Shown here: piece after piece, positions 35,855 to 45,821 of the stretch
How positions within the stretch are numbered: position 1 is the first letter of the stretch
How the letters are laid out: each line of letters begins with the position of its first letter
Assembly (NCBI RefSeq): GCF_025909975.1
Contig: NZ_JAPCIO010000001.1
Location: 124,001-188,000, forward strand
DNA from: Flavobacterium lacisediminis
GTDB taxonomy: Bacteria > Bacteroidota > Bacteroidia > Flavobacteriales > Flavobacteriaceae
Reading direction: 5' to 3'
Length of the DNA stretch: 64,000 bases
Position numbers and translations under genes: made by a program
The notes under the pieces: model-generated
The model's input: the letters and a program-made list of their open reading frames with translations, nothing else
Told to the model about the DNA's origin: nothing
The model's database searches: none

Positions 35855-37180
35855 TTATAAAAGTTTGTCTACTACTAATTGATAAATATCTTTTCCGAAA
35901 GTTAAAGCCATTAACGTCAATAAGATAATCATTCCAAAGGTTTGAACATACCCAGCTGCTTTGTCTGATAATTTTTTCCCAGTTATCATTTCAACAATCG
36001 TAAATAATGCGTGTCCGCCGTCTAAACCAGGAATTGGTAATAAGTTCATAAATGCCAATCCGATTGAGAATAAGGCTGTGAAATTCCAAATAAATTCCCA
36101 ATTCCAAGTATCTGGTAAACGACGTGCAATTCCAATCGGACTTTGAACGTGTTTGTAAGCTTCTGTTTTTGGGCGTAAAATTAATTTGAATTGTTTTACA
36201 TTATAAACTAACAGCGACCATGACTCTTTTACTGCCGCAGGAACCGCTTGACCGAAAGACAATTTATTATTTACTTCGTAATCTAATTTATCTAATGCTT
36301 TGTTGATGAAACCTAATTTTCCTTCCTTATCAACCTTTGCTTTCAATTCAACCATTTGAGTTCCTCTCAAAACTGACAAAGAAATGCTATCATTTTTATG
36401 TTTTGAAATTCGTTCTTTAAACTCATCATAATAAGTAAAAGCATTACCATTTAAAGCTTTGATTTTATCTCCTTTCTTTAAACCTGCCATATCTGCTGCC
36501 GATTTTGGAACAACAGAATCTACTACGGTATTTGAAAATCGAGGCCCAACAAATTCTTTTCCTTCTTTACTGATGATTTCACCTTTCATTTCGTCGGTTA
36601 AAATCACATCAACTTTTTGTCCGTTACGTTCTACCTCAACTTTGTCACCTAATAAAACATCTAAAGTCATTCGGTTAAAACTAGGTTGGTGTTTTCCGTC
36701 TACTGAAAGAATTTTATCTCCATTTCTAAAACCTGCTTTTTGACCTACTTCGCCAAAAGCCAATCCGTTTTCTTGAATTTTAGCTGTTGAAATAAATTTT
36801 TGCCCTACAGTTGCATACATAATTGTAAAAATCAACCAAGCCAAAATTACATTCACAATAATCCCACCTAACATAATAATCAAACGTTGCCAAGCTGGTT
36901 TTGAACGGAATTCCCAAGGTTCTGCAGGCGCATTCATTTGCTCAGTATCCATACTTTCATCAATCATTCCAGAAAGTTTTACATAACCTCCTAATGGTAA
37001 CCATCCGATTCCCCATTCTGTTTCACCAATTTTCTTTTTTACTAAAGAAAAACCAGCATCCATAAACAAGTAAAATTTCTCAACTCTCACTTTGAACATT
37101 TTGGCTGTGATGTAGTGACCAAATTCGTGAAGGATTACTAAAACGGATAATATGAATAATATTTGTGCTACTTGAATCAT
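35855..37180 (-). CDS. rseP: Site-2 intramembrane metalloprotease RseP
   Basis: A 441-residue zinc protease in the inner membrane that cleaves anti-sigma factors and signal-peptide remnants. The zinc motif is ILHEFGHYI (His18, Glu19, His22) in the first membrane helix, and the third ligand lies in PIPGLDGGHALF in the C-terminal membrane part. Two PDZ-like regions lie between (around GQKAGFRNGDKILSVDG and AADMAGLKKGDKIKALNG). Normal length and topology. It lies just before the tRNA array on the same strand. Confidence 0.96.
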   Translation of the reverse strand: MIQVAQILFILSVLVILHEFGHYITAKMFKVRVEKFYLFMDAGFSLVKKKIGETEWGIGWLPLGGYVKLSGMIDESMDTEQMNAPAEPWEFRSKPAWQRLIIMLGGIIVNVILAWLIFTIMYATVGQKFISTAKIQENGLAFGEVGQKAGFRNGDKILSVDGKHQPSFNRMTLDVLLGDKVEVERNGQKVDVILTDEMKGEIISKEGKEFVGPRFSNTVVDSVVPKSAADMAGLKKGDKIKALNGNAFTYYDEFKERISKHKNDSISLSVLRGTQMVELKAKVDKEGKLGFINKALDKLDYEVNNKLSFGQAVPAAVKESWSLLVYNVKQFKLILRPKTEAYKHVQSPIGIARRLPDTWNWEFIWNFTALFSIGLAFMNLLPIPGLDGGHALFTIVEMITGKKLSDKAAGYVQTFGMIILLTLMALTFGKDIYQLVVDKLL

Positions 37181-37202
37181 TTTTATGCTTTTATTTAAAC
37201 GA

Positions 37203-37229
37203 CAAAAGTAAGGTTTTCACCTTACTTTT
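37203..37229 (-). terminator. Hairpin between the M1 peptidase and rseP
   Basis: An 11-bp perfect stem (37204-37214 with 37219-37229, loop TTTC) has little GC. On the minus strand its 3' arm contains TACTTTTG (37210-37203), a TAnnTTTG match, so it may serve both to end the M1 peptidase transcript and to start rseP. Confidence 0.6.
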
Positions 37230-37250
37230 CATCATATTTTTATTGTTGGA

Positions 37251-39179
37251 CTATTTTTTTATAAAATTTTTATGAATTGCTCCTTCAGAAGTTGTGATTT
37301 TCATTACATGCATTCCTGAACTTAAGTTATCAATTCTAAAATCTGCTGTATAATGTGTTGCTAATAATTGTCCTAACGTATTATAAATTTCCACTTTCTC
37401 TAGCTGAGTTGTAGTTGGCATCATAATATGCAACTCTTCATTAGCTGGATTAGGATAAACTGAAATTGTTTGCTCTAATTCAAAGGATTCATTAGATAGA
37501 GTCACTGTAGTCAAAGGAGAAATAATATGTCTGTTAGGATCAAATAAAGCTCCAGTTACCACAAAAGGCACAGGGACAACAAATTCTTGACCATTAGTTG
37601 TATGATTTACAACTATATCATGCGTTAAACCTCCCGCACCAGTTAATCTAATTTGTAATGGCATTTCAAAAAAAGTAACAGATGCATGAGATTGTGTTTG
37701 ACTTACAGTTATTTTAGCTTGACCTGCGCCCCAATTTTGAGCTATTACAGTATAGGTAGGATAACCTTGCATATACAACCAATCATTAAAAAATTCTGAA
37801 AGGCTACTTCCATGCACCGCTTCTAAATGACCTTTTAAATCGTTAGTAACTGCATAACCATAAGCTAAATTTGAATCTGATAAATAATTACGTAAAGCTT
37901 GAAAAAAATTTGCATCACCCATAACCCATCGTAACATATGAGTTACCATAGAACCTTTATTGTATGATAATCTACTGCTAAATATACGACCTACATTTAA
38001 CGCTTCTGCATCCGTTAAATAAACTGCCCCTCCAGTTTGAGATGTAATATTTGTTATTTTATTACTTTTCCAGGTAACAAAACTAGCAGCACCATCTAAT
38101 TCTTCAACCATAATTCCTGCCGTATATTCTGTTAGCCCTTCGTTTAACCAAATATCTTTCCACGAACCACAAGTTATTTTGTCTCCAAACCATTGATGTC
38201 CTAGTTCATGAGCTATTAAACTTCTACTCCAACCTCCCATCGAAGAAATCGTTGCATGTTCCATTCCTCCACCCCAGCCAAACTGCACATGACCGTATTG
38301 TTCATTTCTGTATGGATAAGGCCCGAATTTAGTCTCAAATACATTCATAATAGGAGCAGTAACATCAATTGCCGCTCTAGTTGCAGCCGTATTGCTTTCT
38401 GGATACAAATAATTGTTAATAGGGAAAAATGGACTCTCAGCTGTCCCTAAACCCGCTTGAATATTATAGGTTGTGTAATTAGTTACATTTAAAGAAATCA
38501 AATAAGCAGGAATGGGATAATTATGTCTAAAATGACGCGTTGTATTTCCTCCTGAAGTAACTGTACTTTGTAACAATCCGTTTGAAACTCCAATGTAGGT
38601 ATCAGGGCAAGTAATATACATATCAAAGCTTCCGATTTTATCATTCAAATCTTGTTTACAAGGCCACCAATCCCTAGCCCCAAAAGGCTCAGAAAGCGTA
38701 AAAATTATTGGTGTTCCGCTGTGAGTACTTCTTGTAAAAGCTCCTTCTGCTTGAGGAGGAGAACCAGCATAAGTAATTTCTACTGTTGCACTATTTCCTG
38801 TTGTTAATGTTGATGGTAAATTAATGTTTAGTTCGTAATTACTTTGATTAAAAGTAAGACTAGTACTATTCATTGTAACCGAACTCACTACTAGTGCCGT
38901 TGCCATATCAAAAGTTACAACATTCATATTTGACAAAGCTGTAAAAGTAGTTTTTACTACACCATTAATGTAAGGCGTTGTATTGTTTGGATTTACAGTA
39001 AATCGTAATTCATGATAGGTAACATCATAATTCAGAGTATTGGGATTAATTCTGAGATTTTGTGTAGAAGAAGCTGATTTCATTTCTGCTTCTACCATTC
39101 TTTCAAATTCAACATTATCCGTTTGGGCAAAACTGATAACGCCAAATAAAAGTAATAAACTTAAGGTAATTTTTTTCAT
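37251..39179 (-). CDS. Secreted M1 family aminopeptidase with T9SS type A signal
   Basis: A 642-residue exported zinc peptidase. A signal peptide (GVISFAQ, residue 19) is followed by the M1 N-terminal beta domain and the catalytic domain with the GxMEN-equivalent GGGMEHAT and the zinc site HELGHQWFGD...NEGLTEY (HExxH plus distal Glu). The M1 C-terminal helical domain is replaced by a short region, then a linker and a type A sorting domain (SVYPNPANEELHIMM, VEIYNTLGQLL, ending MHVMKITTSEGAIHKNFIKK, described by its parts). Secreted peptide degradation is the expected role. Confidence 0.95.
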   Translation of the reverse strand: MKKITLSLLLLFGVISFAQTDNVEFERMVEAEMKSASSTQNLRINPNTLNYDVTYHELRFTVNPNNTTPYINGVVKTTFTALSNMNVVTFDMATALVVSSVTMNSTSLTFNQSNYELNINLPSTLTTGNSATVEITYAGSPPQAEGAFTRSTHSGTPIIFTLSEPFGARDWWPCKQDLNDKIGSFDMYITCPDTYIGVSNGLLQSTVTSGGNTTRHFRHNYPIPAYLISLNVTNYTTYNIQAGLGTAESPFFPINNYLYPESNTAATRAAIDVTAPIMNVFETKFGPYPYRNEQYGHVQFGWGGGMEHATISSMGGWSRSLIAHELGHQWFGDKITCGSWKDIWLNEGLTEYTAGIMVEELDGAASFVTWKSNKITNITSQTGGAVYLTDAEALNVGRIFSSRLSYNKGSMVTHMLRWVMGDANFFQALRNYLSDSNLAYGYAVTNDLKGHLEAVHGSSLSEFFNDWLYMQGYPTYTVIAQNWGAGQAKITVSQTQSHASVTFFEMPLQIRLTGAGGLTHDIVVNHTTNGQEFVVPVPFVVTGALFDPNRHIISPLTTVTLSNESFELEQTISVYPNPANEELHIMMPTTTQLEKVEIYNTLGQLLATHYTADFRIDNLSSGMHVMKITTSEGAIHKNFIKK

Positions 39180-39392
39180 TTTTATGTAGGTTATTGAATT
39201 AGGGGCAAATTCATATTACAACTATATTTAATATTACTTAATAAATTCAATCTAAATTTATTAATTCATACAAAAATTAAGCGAATATACAATAATATCT
39301 TTATTTTAAACGTAGTTTAGATGAGAATTTACTCAATTCACAAAAACACTCCAGCGATTATATTTTTTATACATTATCTAAATCCAATTCAT

Positions 39393-39400
39393 TAAATTTG
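39393..39400 (+). promoter_or_regulatory. Candidate -7 box of serS
   Basis: TAAATTTG fits TAnnTTTG, 22 nt before the serS start codon. The rest of the 39180-39422 gap is AT-rich without other recognisable signals. Confidence 0.5.
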
Positions 39401-39422
39401 CATCTTTAAAATCCTATATATT

Positions 39423-40694
39423 ATGTTACAGATAGCGTACATTAGAGAAAACAAAGACGAAGTAGTAAAACGATTAGCTAAGAAAAACTTAGATGCTAAA
39501 ATTGCAATCGAGGAAGTTATTGCATTAGATGAAAAAAGAAGAGCAACTCAAGCAGAATTAGACACTATCAAATCCGAGTCGAATAAGCTATCCAAAGACA
39601 TTGGCGATTTAATGAAAAGTGGCGAAAAAGCGAAAGCCGAAATCTTAAAAGAAAAATCAGTTCAACTTCGTGAAAAAGACAAAGAGCTTACTGAAGTATT
39701 GAATGCTTTTGCCTCAAAATTACAAGAAGAATTATACAAATTACCTAATTTACCGGCAGACATCGTTCCGGAAGGGAAAACACCTGAAGAAAATCTAAAC
39801 GTTTTTCAAGAAGGTGAAATTCCAAAATTACACGAAGGCGCTTTGCCTCACTGGGAATTAGCAAAAAAATACGATTTAATTGATTTTGAATTAGGTGTTA
39901 AAATCACAGGAGCAGGTTTTCCTGTTTACAAGGGAAAATGCGCCAAATTGCAACGTGCTTTAATCACTTATTTCCTAGATAAAAATACCGATGCGGGTTA
40001 CTTAGAATACCAAGTACCACATATGGTAAACGAAGCTTCTGGTTTTGGAACAGGACAATTACCTGACAAAGAAGGGCAAATGTACCACGTTGGTGTTGAT
40101 GACTTATATTTAATTCCAACAGCGGAAGTTCCAGTAACAAATATCTTTAGAGATGTATTGTTAAACGAAAATGATTTACCAGTTCTTTGTACAGGATATA
40201 CGCCTTGTTTCCGTCGTGAAGCAGGTTCATATGGCGCACACGTTCGTGGATTAAATCGTTTACACCAATTTGATAAAGTAGAAATCGTTCGTATTGAACA
40301 TCCAGATAATTCATACCAAGCATTAGACGGAATGGTAGAACACGTGAAAGGAATTTTACAAGAATTAAAATTACCATACAGAATTTTACGTTTATGCGGT
40401 GGAGACATGAGTTTTGCTTCTGCCTTAACGTATGATTTCGAAGTTTATTCAACTGCGCAAGAGCGTTGGTTAGAAATTAGTTCGGTTTCTAATTTTGAAA
40501 CGTTTCAAGCGAATCGTTTAAAATTACGTTTCAAAGACAAAGAGGGTAAAAACCAATTAGCACACACATTGAACGGAAGTTCATTAGCTTTACCAAGAGT
40601 ATTAGCTGGAATTTTAGAAAACTACCAAACACCAGAAGGTATCGTAGTTCCTGAAGTTTTAAGAAAATATACTGGATTTGATATCATTAACTAA
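39423..40694 (+). CDS. serS: Seryl-tRNA synthetase
   Basis: A 423-residue class II synthetase. An N-terminal antiparallel coiled-coil arm (about residues 28-110, KESNKLSKDIGDLMKSGEKA) contacts the tRNA-Ser variable arm. The catalytic domain shows TAEVPVTNIFRD, motif 2 GYTPCFRREAGSYGAHVRGLNRLHQF (in parts) and motif 3 NGSSLALPRVLAGILENYQ. Normal length. Monocistronic by its own promoter and a following 14-bp hairpin. Confidence 0.98.
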   Translation: MLQIAYIRENKDEVVKRLAKKNLDAKIAIEEVIALDEKRRATQAELDTIKSESNKLSKDIGDLMKSGEKAKAEILKEKSVQLREKDKELTEVLNAFASKLQEELYKLPNLPADIVPEGKTPEENLNVFQEGEIPKLHEGALPHWELAKKYDLIDFELGVKITGAGFPVYKGKCAKLQRALITYFLDKNTDAGYLEYQVPHMVNEASGFGTGQLPDKEGQMYHVGVDDLYLIPTAEVPVTNIFRDVLLNENDLPVLCTGYTPCFRREAGSYGAHVRGLNRLHQFDKVEIVRIEHPDNSYQALDGMVEHVKGILQELKLPYRILRLCGGDMSFASALTYDFEVYSTAQERWLEISSVSNFETFQANRLKLRFKDKEGKNQLAHTLNGSSLALPRVLAGILENYQTPEGIVVPEVLRKYTGFDIIN

Positions 40695-40709
40695 ACGTTA
40701 ATCTTTATA

Positions 40710-40759
40710 AAATAATGTACTAATTTGACGCTAAAAAGTGTTACTTTAGTACATTATTT
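40710..40759. other. Long inverted repeat between serS and a TPR gene
   Basis: Perfect 14-bp arms AAATAATGTACTAA (40710-40723) and TTAGTACATTATTT (40746-40759) with a 22-nt loop, ending 9 nt before the next start codon and followed by T-rich sequence. It could be a weak serS terminator or an operator for the downstream gene. Confidence 0.7.
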
Positions 40760-40768
40760 GTTTTATTT

Positions 40769-42544
40769 ATGTTACAAAAAATAGCTTTTTTTATTCTCTT
40801 TTTGTCATCGTTTTGGGTTTCGGCACAGAACGAGCAACTAGCATTCAACTATATTGATGCTGGAGAATATGAAAAAGCAGTAACCATTCTTGAAGAAGTT
40901 TACTCAAAAAACAAACATTTATATTTGGATAAACTTTTGTATTGTTATCAACAATTGCAACAATATGAGAAAGCTTTAAAATTTATAAATGAATTAAAGC
41001 CTAAAAACAGCAACCCTACTCTTTTAGTAGAAGAAGGTTATATCTATCAACTACAAAAAAAACAATCTGAAGCAGACAAAAAATATCAAGAAGCACTTAA
41101 TGAAATTGATAAAAATGCCAATTTCGCATATAATCTAGGAAGTATTTTTGAAAGAAAAGTATTATTGGAATGGGCATTAAAAGCCTACGAAAAAGGCCAA
41201 AAATTAAACCCTAATCTAAATTTTGATTACCAAACTGCTATGATTCAAGGGCAATTAGGTAATTTGGAAGTGATGCTTAACAAATTATTGGATTACGGCT
41301 TCAATACTCCAGATGGAACTCCAATGGTTCAAAATCAATTGACTCGTTACTTAATGGACGATTCCGATGGTTCATTTGCTGCTTCCATTCGCAAAAACTT
41401 ATTACTAAGAACACAGAAGTCGCAAGATGTTTATTGGAATCAGTTTTTGAGTTGGTTTTTCGTTCAACAAAAAGAATACGGAAAAGCATTTGTTCAAGAG
41501 AAAGCGGTTTACAAAAGAAATCCAGATAGTTTTTATAATATTGTCACTTTGGGAAGTATGGCAGTAGAAGAAAAACAATTTGATGACGCAAAACTTATTT
41601 TAGAATTTGTTTTAGAAAACACTCAGGATTTGGAATTACAAATGAAAGCGCATCATTTTTTACTTTCGATGGAAATGGAATCGGCAACTTCAAAAGAGCA
41701 TCCTACTATCGATTTAAAACTTCAAGAATTACTGAAAAAATACGGTATTAGTCCGTATTCATTAGACTTGCAAATTCTTTCAGCCCATTTTAAAACGTTT
41801 TATTTGAATCAATCAAAATTAGGAATCGAATTATTACAAAACGCACTAAAATTACCATTAAATCTGAGAGAACAAGCAGAAGTAAAAATGGAATTAGCTG
41901 ATATTATGGTTTATGATGAAAAATTCAATCAAGCTATTTTGTATTATGCACAAGTAGAGGACAACTTAAAAAATGATGTTCTTGCGCACGAAGCCAGCCT
42001 AAAATTAGCCAAAGCCAACTTCTACAAAAAAGATTTCGACTGGACCTTACAACAAGTAAAAGTTTTGAAACAATCGCCAAGTTTGTTAATTGCAAATGAT
42101 GCTATCGAAATGTTTTTGCTTTTACAAGACAATTCAGCCGAAGACAGTTTAAGAGTTGCACTTCAAGCTTATGCTAAAGCCGATTTGCAATTGTATCAGA
42201 ATAAAAAAGAAGAAGCATTACAATCGTTCTTAACTATTTTGCAAAAACATAAAGGTGAGAGTATAGAAGAAAGCACATTGTTTAAAGTTGGGAAAATCTA
42301 TGAAGAGAAAAAAGATTATCTAAAAGCATTAAGTTTTTATCAAAATATTTTAGACAATTACAAGGAAGGAATTTACAAAGACGAAGCCTTATTTTTTTCC
42401 GCAGAGATTTATAGAAAATATCTTTTAGACAATGAAAAAGCAAAACCACTATATGAAAAAATGGTTTTAGAACACCCCGATAGTTTGTATTATACTGAAA
42501 GTAGAAAACAATACCGAACTTTGAGAGGCGATACCACTATTTAG
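40769..42544 (+). CDS. Exported tetratricopeptide repeat protein
   Basis: A 591-residue protein with a signal peptide (residues 1-19, FWVSAQ) and helical repeats throughout, for example YIDAGEYEKAVTILEEVY, CYQQLQQYEKALKFINEL and LKALSFYQNILDNYKEG. Such TPR scaffolds in the flavobacterial periplasm or outer membrane support protein complexes. No catalytic motif is visible. It lies after a 14-bp inverted repeat that may regulate it; DUF4286-rsmA-mgtE follow 59 nt later. Confidence 0.85.
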   Translation: MLQKIAFFILFLSSFWVSAQNEQLAFNYIDAGEYEKAVTILEEVYSKNKHLYLDKLLYCYQQLQQYEKALKFINELKPKNSNPTLLVEEGYIYQLQKKQSEADKKYQEALNEIDKNANFAYNLGSIFERKVLLEWALKAYEKGQKLNPNLNFDYQTAMIQGQLGNLEVMLNKLLDYGFNTPDGTPMVQNQLTRYLMDDSDGSFAASIRKNLLLRTQKSQDVYWNQFLSWFFVQQKEYGKAFVQEKAVYKRNPDSFYNIVTLGSMAVEEKQFDDAKLILEFVLENTQDLELQMKAHHFLLSMEMESATSKEHPTIDLKLQELLKKYGISPYSLDLQILSAHFKTFYLNQSKLGIELLQNALKLPLNLREQAEVKMELADIMVYDEKFNQAILYYAQVEDNLKNDVLAHEASLKLAKANFYKKDFDWTLQQVKVLKQSPSLLIANDAIEMFLLLQDNSAEDSLRVALQAYAKADLQLYQNKKEEALQSFLTILQKHKGESIEESTLFKVGKIYEEKKDYLKALSFYQNILDNYKEGIYKDEALFFSAEIYRKYLLDNEKAKPLYEKMVLEHPDSLYYTESRKQYRTLRGDTTI

Positions 42545-42603
42545 AGAAAAGAAGAAAGAAACAAGAGAAAAGATATTTTTAGTTAAACGATTAAACAAGA
42601 ATA

Positions 42604-42930
42604 ATGATTATATATAACGTAACAGTAAACGTAGACGAAAGCATTCACCACGATTGGTTAAAATGGATGCAAAACAAACATATTAACGATGTTTTAGCAA
42701 CCGGTTTATTTACCAATGCTAAAATGGTTCGCGTTTTAGTAGAAGAAGAAATGGGAGGCGTAACGTATGCTGTACAATATTTTACCGATTCGAGAGCTAA
42801 ATTAGAAGACTATTACCAAAACCACGCACCAAGATTACGCCAAGAAGGTTTACACCTTTTTGCTGATAAAATGTTAGCTTTTAGAACTGAGTTGGAAGTA
42901 ATGGGAGAATTCTACGGAGAAACAAATTAA
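42604..42930 (+). CDS. DUF4286 family protein
   Basis: A 108-residue cytoplasmic protein with a ferredoxin-like alpha/beta pattern: [67 protein letters not shown] (quoted in parts). This matches DUF4286, a small Bacteroidota family of unknown role that commonly precedes rsmA. One base separates its stop from the rsmA start. Confidence 0.85.
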   Translation: MIIYNVTVNVDESIHHDWLKWMQNKHINDVLATGLFTNAKMVRVLVEEEMGGVTYAVQYFTDSRAKLEDYYQNHAPRLRQEGLHLFADKMLAFRTELEVMGEFYGETN

Positions 42931-42931
42931 A

Positions 42932-43711
42932 ATGGAAAAAGTAAGCGCAAAAAAACACTTAGGACAACATTTCCTAAAAGACGAAAGTATTGCAAAAGAT
43001 ATTGCTGATACACTTTCGTTAGAAGGCTATTCAAAAATTTTGGAAATTGGTCCAGGAATGGGTGTTTTAACCAAATATTTGTTAGATAAACCAACCGAAA
43101 CCTTTGTAATTGAAATCGACAAAGAATCGGTAGAATATTTGGGTGTTCACTTTCCAAAATTGGAAAATCATATTGTTTCGAAAGACTTTTTAAAATACAA
43201 TTTAAACGAGGTTTTTAATAACGAACCTTTTGCAATCATTGGAAATTTCCCTTACAATATTTCAACTCAAATCGTATTTAAAACCCTAGAAATGCGCGAC
43301 CAAATTCCAGAATTTGCCGGCATGTTTCAGAAAGAAGTTGCCCAACGAATTTGCGAGAAAAAAGGAAGTAAAGTCTACGGAATTTTATCGGTTTTAACAC
43401 AAGCTTTTTATGAAGCGGAATATTTGTTTACAGTTCCACCTAATGTTTTTAATCCACCACCAAAAGTAGATTCTGGTGTGCTGCGATTAAGAAGAAAAGC
43501 AGATTACTCATTACCATGTGATGAAAAAATGTTCTTTAGAGTAGTAAAAACCGCTTTTCAACAAAGAAGAAAAACATTGCGAAATAGCTTAAAAACGTTC
43601 AATTTTTCTGATAATTTAAAAGAAGATAGTATCTTTGACCTCCGCCCAGAACAACTAACGGTGGAACAATTTATCGAAATTACCCAAAAAATAACAGCCG
43701 ATGGAGTTTAA
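42932..43711 (+). CDS. rsmA: 16S rRNA dimethyladenosine transferase
   Basis: A 259-residue methyltransferase (KsgA) that dimethylates two adjacent adenines near the 3' end of 16S rRNA. It has the N-terminal [11 protein letters not shown], the SAM motif [16 protein letters not shown], and the catalytic NFPYNIS motif ([10 protein letters not shown]). The C-terminal helical domain contains [16 protein letters not shown]. Its last 11 nt overlap the start of mgtE, giving translational coupling. Confidence 0.97.
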   Translation: MEKVSAKKHLGQHFLKDESIAKDIADTLSLEGYSKILEIGPGMGVLTKYLLDKPTETFVIEIDKESVEYLGVHFPKLENHIVSKDFLKYNLNEVFNNEPFAIIGNFPYNISTQIVFKTLEMRDQIPEFAGMFQKEVAQRICEKKGSKVYGILSVLTQAFYEAEYLFTVPPNVFNPPPKVDSGVLRLRRKADYSLPCDEKMFFRVVKTAFQQRRKTLRNSLKTFNFSDNLKEDSIFDLRPEQLTVEQFIEITQKITADGV

Positions 43712-45053
43712 AATCAGCAGAGAGTTTCTATCTGAAATAGAACAACTTATAAGTGAAAACAAGTCGCAAGAATTACTTTTGCTTCTTGAAGATATTCACT
43801 TTGCTGATATTGCCGAAATCATGGAAGAACTCGATGATTATGGCGCTGCTTATATTTTTAACACCTTAGATTCTGAAAAAACAGCCGAGATTCTGTTAGA
43901 ATTAGACGAAGAAGTTCGTGAAAAAATCTTAAAAAACCTTTCTCCAAAAGAAATTGCTGAAGAGCTTGACGAATTAAGTACCGATGATGCGGCCGACATT
44001 ATTGCTGAATTACCGCAACACAAAAAAGAACAAGTAATTTCGGAATTAGAAGACGTTGAACACGCCAAAGACATTGTAGACTTATTACGTTACGATGAAG
44101 ATTCTGCCGGTGGTTTGATGGGAAAAGAATTAGTAAAAGTTAACGAAAATTGGAATGTTTTAACTTGCGTGAAAGAAATGCGTGCTCAAGCTGAAAATGT
44201 TTCAAAAGTCCATTCGATATATGTGGTTGATGATGAAGAGCGATTAAAAGGTCGTTTATCATTAAAAGATTTATTAACTACCTCAACAAAAACACCTATT
44301 AGCCAAGTTTACATCAAAAAAGTAGACTACGTAAAAGTAGACACAAAAGATGTAGAAGTAGCGCGAATTATGCAAAAATACGACTTGGAAGCGATTCCGG
44401 TTGTAGATGAATTAGGTCGTTTAGTAGGAAGAATTACGATTGATGATATTATTGATGTAATCAAAGAAGAAGCCGACAAAGATTACCAGTTGGCAGCAGG
44501 TATCTCTCAAGACGTTGAAGCCGATGATAGTATTTTAGAACTAACAAAAGCACGTTTACCTTGGTTGGTTTTAGCTTTATTTGGAGGATTTATTTCAGTA
44601 CACGTTTTAGGAATTTTTGAACCGATAATGGACTTACATCCCGAATTATTTTTCTTTACACCACTAATTGCCGCAATGGCTGGAAATGTAGGTGTACAAT
44701 CTTCGGCAATTATTGTTCAAGGTTTGGCAAACAACACCATTATTGGCCCTGTTATAGAACGATTATTAAAAGAACTTTCATTGAGTTTATTAAACGGAGT
44801 TATTCTTTCTGTAATTTTATTGGCAGGTAGTTATTTCTTGTTAGGCTACGAAATTCATGTAGGTTATACAGTTGCTATTGCTTTACTTTCGGTAATTATT
44901 ATGGCATCGTTAATTGGAACTTTTATTCCAATTATCTTAAATAAATATGGTATTGACCCTGCATTAGCTACTGGTCCGTTCATTACCACAAGTAACGATA
45001 TCTTAGGAATTTTGACGTATTTTACGATTGCTAAGATTATTCTGGGGATTTAG
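43701..45053 (+). CDS. mgtE: Magnesium transporter MgtE
   Basis: A 450-residue Mg2+ channel. Order: acidic MgtE N domain (residues 1-125, superhelical, rich in Asp/Glu pairs), two CBS domains (about 130-255, with [17 protein letters not shown] and [21 protein letters not shown]), a connecting helix, then five membrane helices with [33 protein letters not shown] (pore region) and [15 protein letters not shown], which holds the conserved pore Asp. Overlaps rsmA by 11 nt at its start and a convergent gene by 17 nt at its end. Confidence 0.96.
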   Translation: MEFKISREFLSEIEQLISENKSQELLLLLEDIHFADIAEIMEELDDYGAAYIFNTLDSEKTAEILLELDEEVREKILKNLSPKEIAEELDELSTDDAADIIAELPQHKKEQVISELEDVEHAKDIVDLLRYDEDSAGGLMGKELVKVNENWNVLTCVKEMRAQAENVSKVHSIYVVDDEERLKGRLSLKDLLTTSTKTPISQVYIKKVDYVKVDTKDVEVARIMQKYDLEAIPVVDELGRLVGRITIDDIIDVIKEEADKDYQLAAGISQDVEADDSILELTKARLPWLVLALFGGFISVHVLGIFEPIMDLHPELFFFTPLIAAMAGNVGVQSSAIIVQGLANNTIIGPVIERLLKELSLSLLNGVILSVILLAGSYFLLGYEIHVGYTVAIALLSVIIMASLIGTFIPIILNKYGIDPALATGPFITTSNDILGILTYFTIAKIILGI

Positions 45054-45723
45054 TATAATCACATTCTTCTGGAATAGTCAAATATTTATCAATTTTTACC
45101 ACATTTAAAAGTTCTTGTTTGAAAGTAATTTCTCCTTTTAGGTTTGTATAATAAATAATTTTAAATAAACCATTTGGTAATATTGGTGTTTTACTATATA
45201 GGTTAAAAAACAGTGGATTATACAATAGAGGCGTAAATTCTTGACTATTTTTATCGATAATTAAATGTGCAGACTGAATTTTTTTTCTTTTCTGATATTT
45301 ACTACTTTTTATAGACTTTATTTCATAATGAAAATAAGAAACATCATTAATTAAAGTGTCATTGTGCTTCACAAAAGCATATTCATTAGCTTTATTCTTA
45401 AATTGATTCGTATGTTTTACTACAGAATTACATTCATTAGAAAATACTTCTGCTTTATAAAAATCTTGAATTGCAATTCTTGATACAGATGAAATACCAG
45501 TATGATCTAGAAAAATCAAATTCATATTTATGGAATCTTTGTCTCTTGATTCACCCAAATAATAGTTAATACTTTTAGAGTTAACTAAATATAAATTTGA
45601 CTTTTTAGTTTTGGAATCGACGGAAGAATACTCATATGACAGTGCATAATTGAAGTGATATTTTTTTTGAGAATATCCCCAAACTCCAACAAAACAAAGT
45701 AACAACTGAAAAAAACGTTTCAT
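45037..45723 (-). CDS. Exported protein of unknown function
   Basis: A 228-residue protein with a signal peptide (residues 1-18, GVWGYSQ). The mature part is Lys/Ser/Tyr-rich with beta character, somewhat like the GLPGLI-type exported proteins (FHYEIKSIKSSKYQKRKK, SAHLIIDKNSQEF), but the GLPGLI motif itself is not seen. More AT-rich than its neighbours. Its 3' end overlaps the mgtE 3' end by 17 nt. Confidence 0.7.
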   Translation of the reverse strand: MKRFFQLLLCFVGVWGYSQKKYHFNYALSYEYSSVDSKTKKSNLYLVNSKSINYYLGESRDKDSINMNLIFLDHTGISSVSRIAIQDFYKAEVFSNECNSVVKHTNQFKNKANEYAFVKHNDTLINDVSYFHYEIKSIKSSKYQKRKKIQSAHLIIDKNSQEFTPLLYNPLFFNLYSKTPILPNGLFKIIYYTNLKGEITFKQELLNVVKIDKYLTIPEECDYTKSPE

Positions 45724-45821
45724 AATTCCATATTTTCTTACAATTGTACAAAATTTTTAAAAGCTTCCCAACCTTTTTACTTTTATTTCACTCTATACAT
45801 TAAACACTAAAGTTTATAGAG

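Noticed and set aside
39180..39422. T-box or other tRNA-sensing leader before serS
   Set aside because: No T-box sequence and no terminator/antiterminator structure found; the stretch is plain AT-rich DNA with a -7 box.
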